Positions 36,562 through 45,354 of a stretch of 64,000 bases of DNA are shown here, piece by piece. The DNA comes from Aequorivita echinoideorum (lineage in GTDB: Bacteria > Bacteroidota > Bacteroidia > Flavobacteriales > Flavobacteriaceae), in contig NZ_JAHCTB010000005.1 in NCBI RefSeq assembly GCF_018476645.1, positions 124,001 to 188,000 of the forward strand, given 5' to 3'. Numbering within the stretch: the first letter of the stretch is position 1; each line of letters starts with the position of its first letter. A program made the translations under genes and the position numbers. The notes under the pieces were generated by a model. The model ran no database searches. It had not been told where the DNA came from and saw only the letters and a list, made by a program, of their open reading frames with translations.

Positions 36562-36977
36562 TTTCTGATGCCTATGAATTTCTGATTGTAACGCCGCTGA
36601 AAAAATAAAAAGTAATTATAAAGTAGATAATTTACCTCGTAGCCATAATCTATGGTTGTGTCATAATTGATTTCCTGAACATATAAGTCGCGCGGATATC
36701 TATTGATTTGTCGCACGCGATTGTTGTATTCGTTAACTATCAATCTATTTCGAACTTCAAGATAAGGCTGGCCGTAAAATCCGCGCGGGGGCTGGCTAGC
36801 GAGCCAAGCCTGGAAACCAGGTTCAATAATGATGATTTCATACTCCAAACTATCATTTGCAATGCGAATAGTATCATTTGCTGCAGTTCTATCAGAAGAA
36901 TTTTTGAACGCAGCATCGCCAGAGCCACAACTGTAAATGGCTATTGAAAAACCGATTATGAGTAAGAAAGTTTTCAT
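36558..36977 (-). CDS. DUF6146-like lipoprotein
   Basis: ATG 36977 gives a lipoprotein signal (MKTFLLIIGFSIAIYSCGSG) with the acylated cysteine in YSCG; the upstream ATG at 36989 adds four residues that do not improve the signal. The mature part (PGFQAWLASQPPRGFYGQPY; LEVRNRLIVNEYNNRVRQIN) matches the DUF6146 family as I recall it. It probably sits on the periplasmic face of a membrane. It is coupled to the DUF6787-like gene. Confidence 0.78.
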   Translation of the reverse strand: MKTFLLIIGFSIAIYSCGSGDAAFKNSSDRTAANDTIRIANDSLEYEIIIIEPGFQAWLASQPPRGFYGQPYLEVRNRLIVNEYNNRVRQINRYPRDLYVQEINYDTTIDYGYEVNYLLYNYFLFFQRRYNQKFIGIRN

Positions 36978-37073
36978 ATCAAACTTCACAAATGTACCTA
37001 TTGTAGTAGCAAACGTGGGTATTTTAACGCGTTTTTAAAATTCTTTTTAAATTCGAAAAAGAATGTTTTCTGA

Positions 37074-38030
37074 TTAAATTTTAGATGCAATTGCTATAAT
37101 CTGTTCCGCAAGCTCGGTTCCAATCCTATCCTGTGCTTCGAGAGTGGCGGCGCCAATGTGTGGACTCAGGGAAATTCGGTCATTCATCAATACTTTAATG
37201 GATGGTTCTGGTTCATTCTCAAAAGTATCGAGCGCCGCAAAGGAAATTTTTCCACTTTCCAGACCTTCCAGCAAAGCCTTTTCATCGATTACGCCACCTC
37301 TGGCGGCATTGATAATGGCAACGCCTTGCTTCATTTGCGCAATTTCTTCCTTACCAATTAAATAGTTTTTTTGGGCGGGAACGTGGAGTGAAATAAAATG
37401 GCTGTGCTTGATTAATTCCGAAACAGGTTCCGTTTTTATTGGAAGCGTGATTTTCTGGCCGTCATAAAAATCGAGCGTAATAGCTGCCTCGCCAACTTCA
37501 CTATCGCTTGCAATTACTTTCATACCGCAGCCCAAAGCGATTTTCGCCACTTCCCGACCTATTCTTCCAAAACCGACAATTCCCAAAGTCTTTCCGCGAA
37601 GTTCCCTTCCGCTGGCGTAACTCTTTTTCAGATTACCAAACTTGGTGTCTCCGTCCAATGGCATATTTCTATTGGAATCGTAAAGAAAACGAACGCCACC
37701 AAATAAATGAGCAAACACCAGTTCCGCAACAGAAGCAGAGGATGCCGCTGGCGTATTTATTACCGCAATGCCATTATTTCTAGCATATTCCACATCAATA
37801 TTGTCCATTCCCACTCCGCCTCGGCCTATTATTTTCAAGGAAGGGCAATTGTCGATAATATCTTTTCTCACTTTTGTGGCACTGCGCACCAAAAGCACAT
37901 TTATATTATTTTCATTGATATATTTCTGAAGTTGTTCCTGCGCCACATGCACCGTTAAAACTTCCATTCCGGCTTTTTCCAAAGCTTCAATTCCACTTTT
38001 TGATATTCCGTCGTTTGCTAATATTTTCAT
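37074..38030 (-). CDS. serA: D-3-phosphoglycerate dehydrogenase
   Basis: First enzyme of serine synthesis, oxidising 3-phosphoglycerate with NAD. It has 318 residues from ATG 38030 (MKILANDGISKSGIEALEKA), the short form without a C-terminal ACT domain, so serine feedback through ACT is not expected. Motifs: GRGGVGMDNIDVEYA, the Rossmann GxGxxG of GIVGFGRIGREVA, NAARGGVIDEKAL and the catalytic histidine in LSPHIGAATLEAQ. It lies 32 bp downstream of serC in the same direction, forming a serine operon. Confidence 0.93.
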   Translation of the reverse strand: MKILANDGISKSGIEALEKAGMEVLTVHVAQEQLQKYINENNINVLLVRSATKVRKDIIDNCPSLKIIGRGGVGMDNIDVEYARNNGIAVINTPAASSASVAELVFAHLFGGVRFLYDSNRNMPLDGDTKFGNLKKSYASGRELRGKTLGIVGFGRIGREVAKIALGCGMKVIASDSEVGEAAITLDFYDGQKITLPIKTEPVSELIKHSHFISLHVPAQKNYLIGKEEIAQMKQGVAIINAARGGVIDEKALLEGLESGKISFAALDTFENEPEPSIKVLMNDRISLSPHIGAATLEAQDRIGTELAEQIIAIASKI

Positions 38031-38062
38031 CTGAAGCATTCTAAATTTAAATAAAAATTTTT

Positions 38063-39130
38063 TTAAGCGCCTTTTTCGAGATTCTGCATCACATCCACCA
38101 AAACCTGCACGCTTTCCATTGGCAATGCATTGTACATAGAGGCGCGGTACCCGCCAACGCTTCGGTGGCCGTTTAGTCCGTTGATGCCAGCTTCTTTTAC
38201 GATCGTATCAAAATTTGTTTTTAACTGGTCGTCAACAAGATTGAAAGTCGCATTCATTTTTGAGCGGTCTTCTTTATTTGCCACAAAACCTTCAAACAGA
38301 GGATTTCGGTCAATTTCAGAATAAAGTAATTCCGCTTTTTGGTTATTTACTTTCTCGATGGCTTCAATTCCGCCCAAATCCTTTAGCCATTGTAATGTAA
38401 GCATAGAGACATAAACTGGAAAAACTGCCGGAGTATTGAACATACTATCCTTATCGATATGCACTTTATAATTGAGCATGGAAGGAATGGCGCGGGAAAC
38501 TTTTCCCAATATTTCTTCTCGTATCACAACAAGTGTTGTTCCTGCTGGCCCCATATTTTTCTGCGCCCCAGCGTAAATTAAATCAAATTTTGAAAAATCC
38601 AATCGCCGCGAAAAAATATCGCTACTCATATCACAAACCAGCGGTATCTGGGTTTCAGGAAAACTCTGCATTTGGGTTCCAAAAATTGTATTGTTACTGG
38701 TGCAGTGAAAATAATCTGCATCATTGGGTATGGAATAATTCTTCGGAATGAAATTAAAATTGGATTCTTTTGAACTGGCCACTTCCGCAACTTCTCCCAG
38801 CAATTTCGCCTCTTTTATAGCTTTATCGCTCCAAGTACCCGTATTCAGATAGGCAGCTTTTTTTTCCAACAGGTTGTAGGCTACCATCAAAAATTCCAAG
38901 CTTGCACCTCCTTGTAAAAACAATGCTTTGTATCCTTTATTCTGAAGGTTCAAATGCTCTAAGGCGAGCTCACGGGCACTTTCCATCACCGCTACAAAAT
39001 CTTTGCTGCGGTGGCTTATCTCGATCAATGAAAGATTGAGGCCGTTAAAATTGAGAACCGCCTCTGCAGATTTTTCCAAAACGGATTGTGGTAAAATACA
39101 TGGGCCTGCGCTGAAATTGTGTTTTTTCAT
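38063..39130 (-). CDS. serC: Phosphoserine aminotransferase
   Basis: PLP transaminase that turns 3-phosphohydroxypyruvate into phosphoserine and also serves vitamin B6 synthesis in some bacteria. It has 355 residues. N-terminal HNFSAGPCILPQSVLEK, the substrate loop FLQGGASLEF, and the PLP lysine in YAGAQKNMGPAGTT (Lys191) are intact; the C-terminal GHRSVGGYRASMYNALP is the family end. It precedes serA in the same operon and follows the LuxC-like acyl-CoA reductase gene by 70 bp. Confidence 0.94.
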   Translation of the reverse strand: MKKHNFSAGPCILPQSVLEKSAEAVLNFNGLNLSLIEISHRSKDFVAVMESARELALEHLNLQNKGYKALFLQGGASLEFLMVAYNLLEKKAAYLNTGTWSDKAIKEAKLLGEVAEVASSKESNFNFIPKNYSIPNDADYFHCTSNNTIFGTQMQSFPETQIPLVCDMSSDIFSRRLDFSKFDLIYAGAQKNMGPAGTTLVVIREEILGKVSRAIPSMLNYKVHIDKDSMFNTPAVFPVYVSMLTLQWLKDLGGIEAIEKVNNQKAELLYSEIDRNPLFEGFVANKEDRSKMNATFNLVDDQLKTNFDTIVKEAGINGLNGHRSVGGYRASMYNALPMESVQVLVDVMQNLEKGA

Positions 39131-39200
39131 TTTCGGAGATTTTTGTATTACAAAGATGTAAATTATGAAGGGAACTGAAACCGAAAATTCAAATAAAATA

Positions 39201-40217
39201 TCAGTTTAGTTTCAACAGAAAATCAATGGTATCTACACCATCCGCATATTCCCAAAGTTTTGGTTTTTGTGCCTCGCCGAAATTAACTTTTCCATCAATT
39301 TCCAAATTTGAAACAATACATTGCACATTTTCGCTTTGGCTTTCCAATTCATCTTTAAGAGTTTCGATTGCAGCATATTCGTCATAAAAAACCACTGAAA
39401 TAGGAGAGGAGAAGCCGCTGTCTTTTTTTAGCAACATAAATTCGTTGTCCAAAAGCGGCAAACTGTCCATTAAATAAACAGCTTTATTGTAATCGTAATT
39501 ATTGATGTATTTATGATTGTTTATTATTTCTTTCCACGAAAACATGGCCTCAAAAAATAGTTTGAAATCATAATTTTCAGGAACATAAATTTTGGAAACA
39601 TTTCTGCAGCCCAGCCCAAAATATTGAAAAATATCATCGGCCAGCAATTCCAGTTCTTCTTTGGTTTCATTGCCACTTAAAATTGCAACGGAATTTCTGT
39701 TTTTGCGTATTATGTGCGGATATTTCCCAAAATAATATTCAAAATATTTTGAGGTGTTATTACTTCCGGTCGCGATTACGGCGTCAAAATCATTCAGTTT
39801 TCCATCGGTAAATTCAATTTTATTTTTGAAGTTTGGCTCAATTGAAATCAATTCCTTTGCAAGCAATGGAAGCAAAATTTTATCATTTGAAGAAAGTTTC
39901 GCCAAAACATTGTTTCCCGTAATCAATACCGAAAGAAAATCGTGAAATCCTACCAATGGAATGTTTCCGGCCATTATCACAGCGACGGTCTTTGGGTTTT
40001 TTTCTTCAATATTATAGTTTGAAGTCCAATCTTGGAGATTTTTTTCGGTTAAAGCATTTGCCCAGCTTTGAAACGAGAATTTTATATTTTCAGGAGTAAA
40101 CCATCCATTTTGTGCTTCGGCTGAAGCTAAAATTGATTCAAATTCATTTTTTGATTCAATTTTTGACAGGAAATTTCCCAATTCCGCGAAAGCGTTAATT
40201 CTTTCTTTTAAATCCAT
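39201..40217 (-). CDS. LuxC-like acyl-CoA reductase
   Basis: Aldehyde-dehydrogenase-fold enzyme related to LuxC, which reduces acyl thioesters to aldehydes. I choose ATG 40217 (MDLKERINAFAELGNFLSKI); the frame to 40247 would overlap the promoter of the divergent ferredoxin. The catalytic cysteine is probably in FGLGCRNVSKIYVPE; other LuxC-like blocks are VAVIMAGNIPLVGFHDFLSV, NNVLAKLSSNDKILLP and IRKNRNSVAIL. No luciferase or LuxE genes are nearby. The divergent ferredoxin could supply electrons, but that is inference. Confidence 0.82.
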   Translation of the reverse strand: MDLKERINAFAELGNFLSKIESKNEFESILASAEAQNGWFTPENIKFSFQSWANALTEKNLQDWTSNYNIEEKNPKTVAVIMAGNIPLVGFHDFLSVLITGNNVLAKLSSNDKILLPLLAKELISIEPNFKNKIEFTDGKLNDFDAVIATGSNNTSKYFEYYFGKYPHIIRKNRNSVAILSGNETKEELELLADDIFQYFGLGCRNVSKIYVPENYDFKLFFEAMFSWKEIINNHKYINNYDYNKAVYLMDSLPLLDNEFMLLKKDSGFSSPISVVFYDEYAAIETLKDELESQSENVQCIVSNLEIDGKVNFGEAQKPKLWEYADGVDTIDFLLKLN

Positions 40218-40223
40218 ACTTAG

Positions 40224-40255
40224 TTTGGAGTTGCCCCTAATAGGCATTAAATTTG
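40224..40255 (+). promoter_or_regulatory. Promoter of the ferredoxin gene
   Basis: TTTG (40224-40227), a 20-base spacer and TAAATTTG (40248-40255), the best match to the Bacteroidota promoter in the window. The leader to ATG 40281 is about 20 bases. Confidence 0.75.
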
Positions 40256-40280
40256 CGACAAAGTTAGAAAAAGATTAACT

Positions 40281-40631
40281 ATGGCAATTATTATAACAGA
40301 TGAATGTATAAACTGCGGAGCTTGTGAGCCTGAATGCCCAAATACCGCAATTTATGAGGGAGCGGACGATTGGCGGTATGCAGATGGAACAGACCTCGAC
40401 GGGAATGTGGTTTTGCCAAACGGAAAAGCGGTAGATGCAAATGAGGCCAATGAGCCCGTGAGCGATGAAATTTATTATATAGTTCCTGATAAGTGTACGG
40501 AATGCAAAGGTTTCCACGAAGAGCCACAATGTGCGGCAGTTTGCCCGGTTGATTGTTGTGTGCCCGATGAGGATAACGTAGAAAGTGAATCCGAATTATT
40601 GGCAAAACAGGCCTTTATGCATAAGGATTAG
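40281..40631 (+). CDS. 4Fe-4S dicluster ferredoxin
   Basis: Electron carrier of 116 residues with two clusters: [12 protein letters not shown] (Cys9, 12, 15, 19) and [22 protein letters not shown] (Cys72, 75, 84, 88). The long loop of about 50 residues between them and the 8-residue insertion inside the second motif place it in the YfhL/alvin-type ferredoxins, which have low-potential clusters. It is divergent from the LuxC-like reductase and ends at a strong terminator. Confidence 0.92.
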   Translation: MAIIITDECINCGACEPECPNTAIYEGADDWRYADGTDLDGNVVLPNGKAVDANEANEPVSDEIYYIVPDKCTECKGFHEEPQCAAVCPVDCCVPDEDNVESESELLAKQAFMHKD

Positions 40632-40661
40632 GGAAATAGAGTATAACATATTGATTTATAG

Positions 40662-40693
40662 AGAAACGGTTGTCATTAATGACAACCGTTTCT
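40662..40693 (+). terminator. Terminator of the ferredoxin gene
   Basis: Perfect 15-bp stem (AGAAACGGTTGTCAT and its complement) with only two bases between the arms, followed by ATTTCAT. The length is unusual for a simple terminator. Confidence 0.75.
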
Positions 40694-40766
40694 ATTTCAT
40701 CTAATTAAAGAATAGATTGTTTTTATTAATTTCGTTAAATATCTAACTATAATAAATTATGTAATT

Positions 40767-41123
40767 ATGACTAAACCATTAAAATGTATTTCAGTTGAAG
40801 AAGCGACCCAACTTCAAGATAATTGGCTAGCGACAAGAGCAATATATATAGAACAAGGTCTTGGTGGTGCTGACACACGTGAATTTCTATTTAGTGTAGA
40901 AGAACTTCAGGAGTTTTTAGACTACGTTAAAAGTGAATCTGAAGAGCAGGAAATTGATAATCCTGGCGTGCGTATTTACTTCGCAGCTTACAATAGTGAA
41001 GAAAACAATAAAGCCACCGTATTTTTGGCTCCAACCAAAGGAACTGATGAAAATGCTGACAACAATTACAAGATTGACCCTATGAATACAGTAATTGGTG
41101 GATGGCCGCCTAAAAATTACTAG
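40767..41123 (+). CDS. Hypothetical protein, 118 aa, first gene of a signalling cassette
   Basis: Not recognised. Soluble, acidic, no signal peptide: MTKPLKCISVEEATQLQDNW, FLFSVEELQEFLDYVKSESE, GVRIYFAAYNSEENNKATVF, then TVIGGWPPKNY. The alternation of helix and strand suggests a small alpha/beta domain. It is followed after 2 bp by the multispanning protein and then by a kinase and a regulator that overlap one another, so all four are probably one operon. It may be the effector or ligand-side partner of that system. Confidence 0.65.
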   Translation: MTKPLKCISVEEATQLQDNWLATRAIYIEQGLGGADTREFLFSVEELQEFLDYVKSESEEQEIDNPGVRIYFAAYNSEENNKATVFLAPTKGTDENADNNYKIDPMNTVIGGWPPKNY

Positions 41124-41125
41124 GG

Positions 41126-41830
41126 ATGCTTATAGCAATTATTGCATTGTCTTTAGAAGTATTGGCCTTTTTATTTGGATTGTATTACTACCGTAAGCAA
41201 AAATCTAGACAAACATTTTATTTAGTATGCTTTTTGGGGCTTACTGCATTCGTTGAAATCTCTGGATTATACGTGATGTTGTTTGATTACGGTTATCTAT
41301 CATTTTGGAAGGACACGGTATTTGAAAAAAACTATTGGCTTTTCAATATTTATGGAGTAATAAGTTATACTTTCTATGCGCTTTACTTTAAATCGCATCT
41401 ATTTTCCAGTAAAAACATTTTATTGCTCAAAATTCTCATTCCAATATTTCTTGTTGTCGGTATTGCTGAGATGGTATTTACTGACGGTTTCTACACAGGT
41501 TTCCAGCCAATTACAATGATAGTAGGGTCTTTGATTGTCTTTTTGAGTATATGTCTATATTATTTAGAACTTTTGAAAAGCGATCAAATTTTGCAGATAT
41601 ACAGAAATTTACCCTTTTACATTTCTGTTGGGGCACTTATATTTCATTTTTGTACAACTCCTATGTTTCTTTATAGTTCATATTACAGTATGTCACGGGA
41701 TCCAGATTTTGTGATATTATATAAGATCATTGTATTTGGTTCAAATTATTTTTTATACTCAATTTATATTATAGGATTTTTAATATGCTCGCGGACAAAG
41801 GACCCTTATTACCTCAGGAAAAGCTTTTAA
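41126..41830 (+). CDS. Multispanning membrane protein, 234 aa
   Basis: Six or seven hydrophobic helices are visible (LIAIIALSLEVLAFLFGLYY; FYLVCFLGLTAFVEISGLYV; NIYGVISYTFYALYF; LLLKILIPIFLVVGIAEMVF; PITMIVGSLIVFLSICLYYL; LPFYISVGALIFHFCTTPMF; IIVFGSNYFLYSIYIIGFLI). No enzyme motif. Its last 46 bp overlap the start of the histidine kinase gene in another frame, and the pair looks like a split sensor: this protein would be the membrane input and the next gene the kinase. Confidence 0.75.
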   Translation: MLIAIIALSLEVLAFLFGLYYYRKQKSRQTFYLVCFLGLTAFVEISGLYVMLFDYGYLSFWKDTVFEKNYWLFNIYGVISYTFYALYFKSHLFSSKNILLLKILIPIFLVVGIAEMVFTDGFYTGFQPITMIVGSLIVFLSICLYYLELLKSDQILQIYRNLPFYISVGALIFHFCTTPMFLYSSYYSMSRDPDFVILYKIIVFGSNYFLYSIYIIGFLICSRTKDPYYLRKSF

Positions 41831-42579
41831 TAGTATACTTTATTGCGGTATTGCTATTTTTAAGCTTGTTTGCCGTGATATTTGTTATTGCCTTTCAGCG
41901 TAGAAAGAACAAATTTCTTATAGATCGTTTTGAAGCCGAAAAACGCTTTGAGAAAGAACTATCCAATTCGCAAATAGAAATTCAGGAACAAACGCTCAAA
42001 AACATAGCTTGGGAACTCCACGACAATGTTGGGCAGTTGCTTTCCGTCGCCAGTATTCAACTTAATATGCTTATAGGTACAACTTCGGAAGAACAAAAAT
42101 CACAATTGCTGGAAACCAAAAGAGTAATAGCAGACACCGTACAGGAAATTCGGTCCCTTTCTAAGGTGTTGAATAATGACGTTGTTCTCAAGAATGGTTT
42201 GGTGGAATCCCTAAAAGTAGAATTGGATCGGTTCAATAAGTTGAACTATTTGGATGCTTCGCACAAAATAACGGGAGAAATAATACCAATAAAAAGTAGC
42301 AATGAAATTATAATTTTCCGGATTTTACAGGAATTTCTTTCAAATGTCATTAAGCACGCCAAAGCCAATAAATTATTTGTACATTTAGATTATAAAGAAG
42401 AGAGCCTCGAAATAACAGTAAATGACGATGGCGTAGGCTTTGATGCTTCACAAAAAACAAATAGTAGCGGAATGGAAACTATGAGGAGCAGGGCAGAATT
42501 GCTCAACGCCACATTCTCTATTACCTCTGCCAGCGGTGAAGGCACAGCACTTTTCTTGAAATATCCTTACAATGCTTGA
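41785..42579 (+). CDS. NarX/DesK-type sensor histidine kinase
   Basis: 264 residues with one N-terminal membrane helix (LLIVYFIAVLLFLSLFAVIF), a short coiled coil and a HisKA_3 domain whose phospho-acceptor is His79 in AWELHDNVGQLLSVASIQL. The HATPase_c domain has ILQEFLSNVIKHAKA, VNDDGVGFD and GMETMRSRAELL. It lacks its own sensory domain. The start lies inside the upstream membrane protein gene (46-bp overlap) and the stop overlaps the regulator by 8 bp, which implies tight translational coupling. Confidence 0.9.
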   Translation: MLADKGPLLPQEKLLIVYFIAVLLFLSLFAVIFVIAFQRRKNKFLIDRFEAEKRFEKELSNSQIEIQEQTLKNIAWELHDNVGQLLSVASIQLNMLIGTTSEEQKSQLLETKRVIADTVQEIRSLSKVLNNDVVLKNGLVESLKVELDRFNKLNYLDASHKITGEIIPIKSSNEIIIFRILQEFLSNVIKHAKANKLFVHLDYKEESLEITVNDDGVGFDASQKTNSSGMETMRSRAELLNATFSITSASGEGTALFLKYPYNA

Positions 42580-43222
42580 TGACCCTCACACAAAATCAGT
42601 TGCAATCGTAGATGACCATTTGCTATTTGCAGGTTCCTTAGAAAAATTAATCAATAGTTTTCCCGGATTCATAGTGACATTCCACGCAAAAAACGGAATG
42701 GACCTGAAAGAAAAATTGATTCTCAACGAAGATCCGCATATTATTTTATTGGATATCAAAATGCCCGAAATGAATGGATTTGAAACCGCAGAATGGTTGA
42801 CCAAATATCGTCCCAACATAAAAATTCTCGCTCTTACCATGGAAGACGATGAATATTCCATTATTAAAATGCTGCGTCGCGGCGCAAAGGGCTATTTGCT
42901 GAAGGATATCCATCCAGAAATTTTGAACGAGGCATTATTTGAAATTATGGAAAACGGTATTTACCACACCCAGCAAGTAAGTGAAACATTGGTTAACAAT
43001 ATTTTGCCAAGCGAAGAAGAAGGTCCCGTTTTCCGGGATCAGGAATTGCATTTTATACAGCTTGTCTGTAGTGAAATGACCTTTAAGGAGATTGCCGACA
43101 AAATGAAATTAAGTCCAAAAACGGTTGAAAACTACCGTCATGATGTTTACAACAAAGCCAAAGTAAAAACCCGGGTCGGGATGGTGCTTTTTGCACTTAA
43201 AAATAAACTGTTTCAAATTTAA
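42572..43222 (+). CDS. NarL/LuxR-family response regulator
   Basis: 216 residues. The receiver domain shows IVDDHLLFAGSL, the phospho-acceptor Asp61 in IILLDIKMPEMNG, and LALTMEDDEYS. The C-terminal LuxR-type helix-turn-helix is FRDQELHFIQLVCSEMTFKE, IADKMKLSPKTVENYRHDV. It is the obvious partner of the overlapping kinase gene. Its stop overlaps the 3' end of the convergent pseudouridine synthase gene by 4 bp. DNA target unknown. Confidence 0.93.
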   Translation: MLDDPHTKSVAIVDDHLLFAGSLEKLINSFPGFIVTFHAKNGMDLKEKLILNEDPHIILLDIKMPEMNGFETAEWLTKYRPNIKILALTMEDDEYSIIKMLRRGAKGYLLKDIHPEILNEALFEIMENGIYHTQQVSETLVNNILPSEEEGPVFRDQELHFIQLVCSEMTFKEIADKMKLSPKTVENYRHDVYNKAKVKTRVGMVLFALKNKLFQI

Positions 43223-43848
43223 AGGCAAGCATCCCAAATTGGGTCCTTTGGCGGAAGAGCTTCAATAATAATTTCTTCTCTTTGCACGGGATGTACAAAT
43301 TTCAATTTTCTGGCGTGCAAATGAATGCTCCCATCCTTATTGCTTCGGTCAAAGCCGTATTTTAGGTCTCCTTTAATGGGACAACCAATTGCAGCTAACT
43401 GTGAACGGATTTGATGGTGCCGGCCAGTCTCCAATTTTATTTCCAAAAGGAAATAATTGTCCAAACTTTTCAAAAGTTTATAATGAAGAATTCCTTTTTT
43501 GGAATCAGGTATTTGCTTATCGTGTGCGTAACTTTTATTCTGCTTGGTATTTCTTGCCAAATAATGAATCAGATTATCCTCCGTTTTTGGAGGCATTTCC
43601 TTCACAATGGCCCAATATGTTTTTTCGGTTTCCCTTTCAGCAAACATTTTATTGAGCCGTGAAAGTGCTTTTGAAGTACGGGCAAAAAGCACAATGCCGC
43701 TGGTCGGTCTGTCAAGTCTATGGACAACTCCCAGAAATACCGCGCCGGGCTTGTCATACTTTTCGGCAATGTATTGTTTTACTACTTCAGAGAGTGGGTT
43801 GTCACCTGTTTTATCGCCCTGCACAATATCCCCGGGCCGCTTGTTCAC
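43219..43848 (-). CDS. RluA-family RNA pseudouridine synthase (start codon unclear)
   Basis: Isomerises uridines in rRNA or tRNA. The catalytic aspartate is in VVHRLDRPTSGIVLFA, with the family blocks ETGRHHQIRSQLAAIGCPI and GDLKYG. From GTG 43848 it has 209 residues, but the conserved N-terminus (LQVLFEDNHLIIVNKRPGD) continues upstream in frame to at least 43890. Between there and an in-frame TAA near 43935 I find no ATG, GTG or TTG. ATA at 43905 would fit the length. The start is either non-canonical or mutated. Its 3' end overlaps the response regulator gene by 4 bp. Confidence 0.85.
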   Translation of the reverse strand: MNKRPGDIVQGDKTGDNPLSEVVKQYIAEKYDKPGAVFLGVVHRLDRPTSGIVLFARTSKALSRLNKMFAERETEKTYWAIVKEMPPKTEDNLIHYLARNTKQNKSYAHDKQIPDSKKGILHYKLLKSLDNYFLLEIKLETGRHHQIRSQLAAIGCPIKGDLKYGFDRSNKDGSIHLHARKLKFVHPVQREEIIIEALPPKDPIWDACL

Positions 43849-43905
43849 GATAATTAAATGATTATCCTCAAATAAAACTTGAAGATTATCCTTAGTGCTA
43901 TGTAT

Positions 43906-43975
43906 GATAGATTGTTGGATATTTCGATTGCTGGATTATTGGATTTTTTAATTTTTTTATTCTTGGATTAGTCTA
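43906..43975. repeat. Degenerate GATTxxTGGAT intergenic repeats
   Basis: Upstream of the pseudouridine synthase, short imperfect copies follow one another: GATTGTTGGAT, GATTGCTGGATTATTGGATT, TTCTTGGATTAG, with T-rich spacers. They look like slipped, degenerate copies and have no evident coding role. The rest of the 43849-44000 gap shows nothing else. Confidence 0.45.
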
Positions 43976-44000
43976 AAAATCCCTGAATCTAAATATCTAT

Positions 44001-44819
44001 TTAGTATTGCTCATTATCATTCGGGAAATCGCCACTTTTCACATCGGCACTGTATTTTGCGAAAGCATTTTTCATATCGGTATAAAGATCCAAATAACGA
44101 CGAAGAAAACGCGGATTAAATTCGTGTGTCATCCCAATCATATCATGCACTACCAACACTTGGCCATCAACTCCGTTTCCGGCGCCAATCCCGATTACGG
44201 GAATTGAAATTTTTTCGGCAATTTCCTGGGCAAGTTTGGCAGGTACTTTTTCTAGGACAACGGCAAAGCATCCCGCCTTTTCTAACAACATGGCATCCTG
44301 TATCAATTTTTCAGCTTCCTCCTCCTCTTTGGCACGAACGGTATAGGTGCCAAATTTATAAATGGACTGGGGCGTAAGTCCCAAATGTCCCATCACGGGG
44401 ATTCCTGCATTCAAAATTCGTTTAATGGATTCTTTTATTTCCTTTCCGCCCTCAAGTTTTACGGCGTGGCCGCCGCTCTCCTTCATAATTCTTATGGCAG
44501 AGCGAAGTGCCTCTTTCGGGTCACTTTGGTAGCTTCCGAAAGGTAAATCTACCACTACCAGACTGCGTTCAATGGCGCGAACCACCGAGGCTGCATGGTA
44601 AATCATTTGGTCCAGCGTTATGGGTAACGTTGTTTCGTGCCCAGCCATCACGTTACTGGCAGAGTCGCCCACAAGAATAACATCAATTCCGGCACTATCT
44701 ACAATTTTGGCCATGGTGTAATCATAGGCTGTAAGCATGGAGATTTTTTCCCCTTTTTTCTTCATATCTACCAAAGTTTTGGTAGTTATGCGCTTGTATT
44801 CTTTTTTTGCAGTGCTCAT
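44001..44819 (-). CDS. panB: 3-methyl-2-oxobutanoate hydroxymethyltransferase
   Basis: First committed enzyme of pantothenate (and so CoA) synthesis. It has 272 residues from ATG 44819 ([20 protein letters not shown]); the frame to 44864 adds 15 residues absent from the family. Metal and substrate motifs: [64 protein letters not shown] and [15 protein letters not shown]. It is divergent from the small secreted NTF2-like protein. No panC or panD is in the window. Confidence 0.94.
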   Translation of the reverse strand: MSTAKKEYKRITTKTLVDMKKKGEKISMLTAYDYTMAKIVDSAGIDVILVGDSASNVMAGHETTLPITLDQMIYHAASVVRAIERSLVVVDLPFGSYQSDPKEALRSAIRIMKESGGHAVKLEGGKEIKESIKRILNAGIPVMGHLGLTPQSIYKFGTYTVRAKEEEEAEKLIQDAMLLEKAGCFAVVLEKVPAKLAQEIAEKISIPVIGIGAGNGVDGQVLVVHDMIGMTHEFNPRFLRRYLDLYTDMKNAFAKYSADVKSGDFPNDNEQY

Positions 44820-44880
44820 GGTTGTAACAGATTGGTGGGTAAAAGTACTAATTTTGAAAATCAATATTTAATATTTAAAG

Positions 44881-45339
44881 ATGAAGTTACTCGCTATAAT
44901 CCTTTGCTTTACTACTGTGACGAATATTTTTTCCCAAGAAAGTTTTTCTGAAATGGAAGCTAAAGGAATAATTGATAGATTTTTTGAAGGTTTTCACGAA
45001 GGTGATACGCTTAAAATGCAATCAGTTATGGCTGAAAAAATGATAATGCAAACTGCCTTTTTGGATAAAAGTGGAATGGCAAAAGTTACTACTGAAAACA
45101 CCGAAGATTTTATTTTAGCAATTGCTAAGAGGCCAGAGAATGCTATTTGGGACGAGCGTTTATTGAGCTATAAAATTGAAATTGATGGCAATCTAGCGCA
45201 CGTGTGGACGCCCTATGAATTTTGGCTAAATGGAACTTTTTTGCATTGCGGTGCCAATAGTTTTACACTGGCAAAATTTAACGATGGCTGGAAAATTGTC
45301 CATTTGATAGATTCCCGACGAAAGGAAGACTGCAATTAA
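44881..45339 (+). CDS. Secreted NTF2/SnoaL-like protein
   Basis: 152 residues. A signal peptide (MKLLAIILCFTTVTNIFSQE) is followed by an NTF2-like cone fold: IIDRFFEGFHEGDTLKMQSV, LLSYKIEIDGNLAHVWTPYE, CGANSFTLAKFNDGWKIVHL, DSRRK. The family includes enzymes and binding proteins, and no catalytic residues can be assigned. It ends 15 bp before the convergent serine ammonia-lyase gene, without an obvious terminator between them. Confidence 0.8.
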   Translation: MKLLAIILCFTTVTNIFSQESFSEMEAKGIIDRFFEGFHEGDTLKMQSVMAEKMIMQTAFLDKSGMAKVTTENTEDFILAIAKRPENAIWDERLLSYKIEIDGNLAHVWTPYEFWLNGTFLHCGANSFTLAKFNDGWKIVHLIDSRRKEDCN

Positions 45340-45354
45340 TTCCGATTTTCGAAA

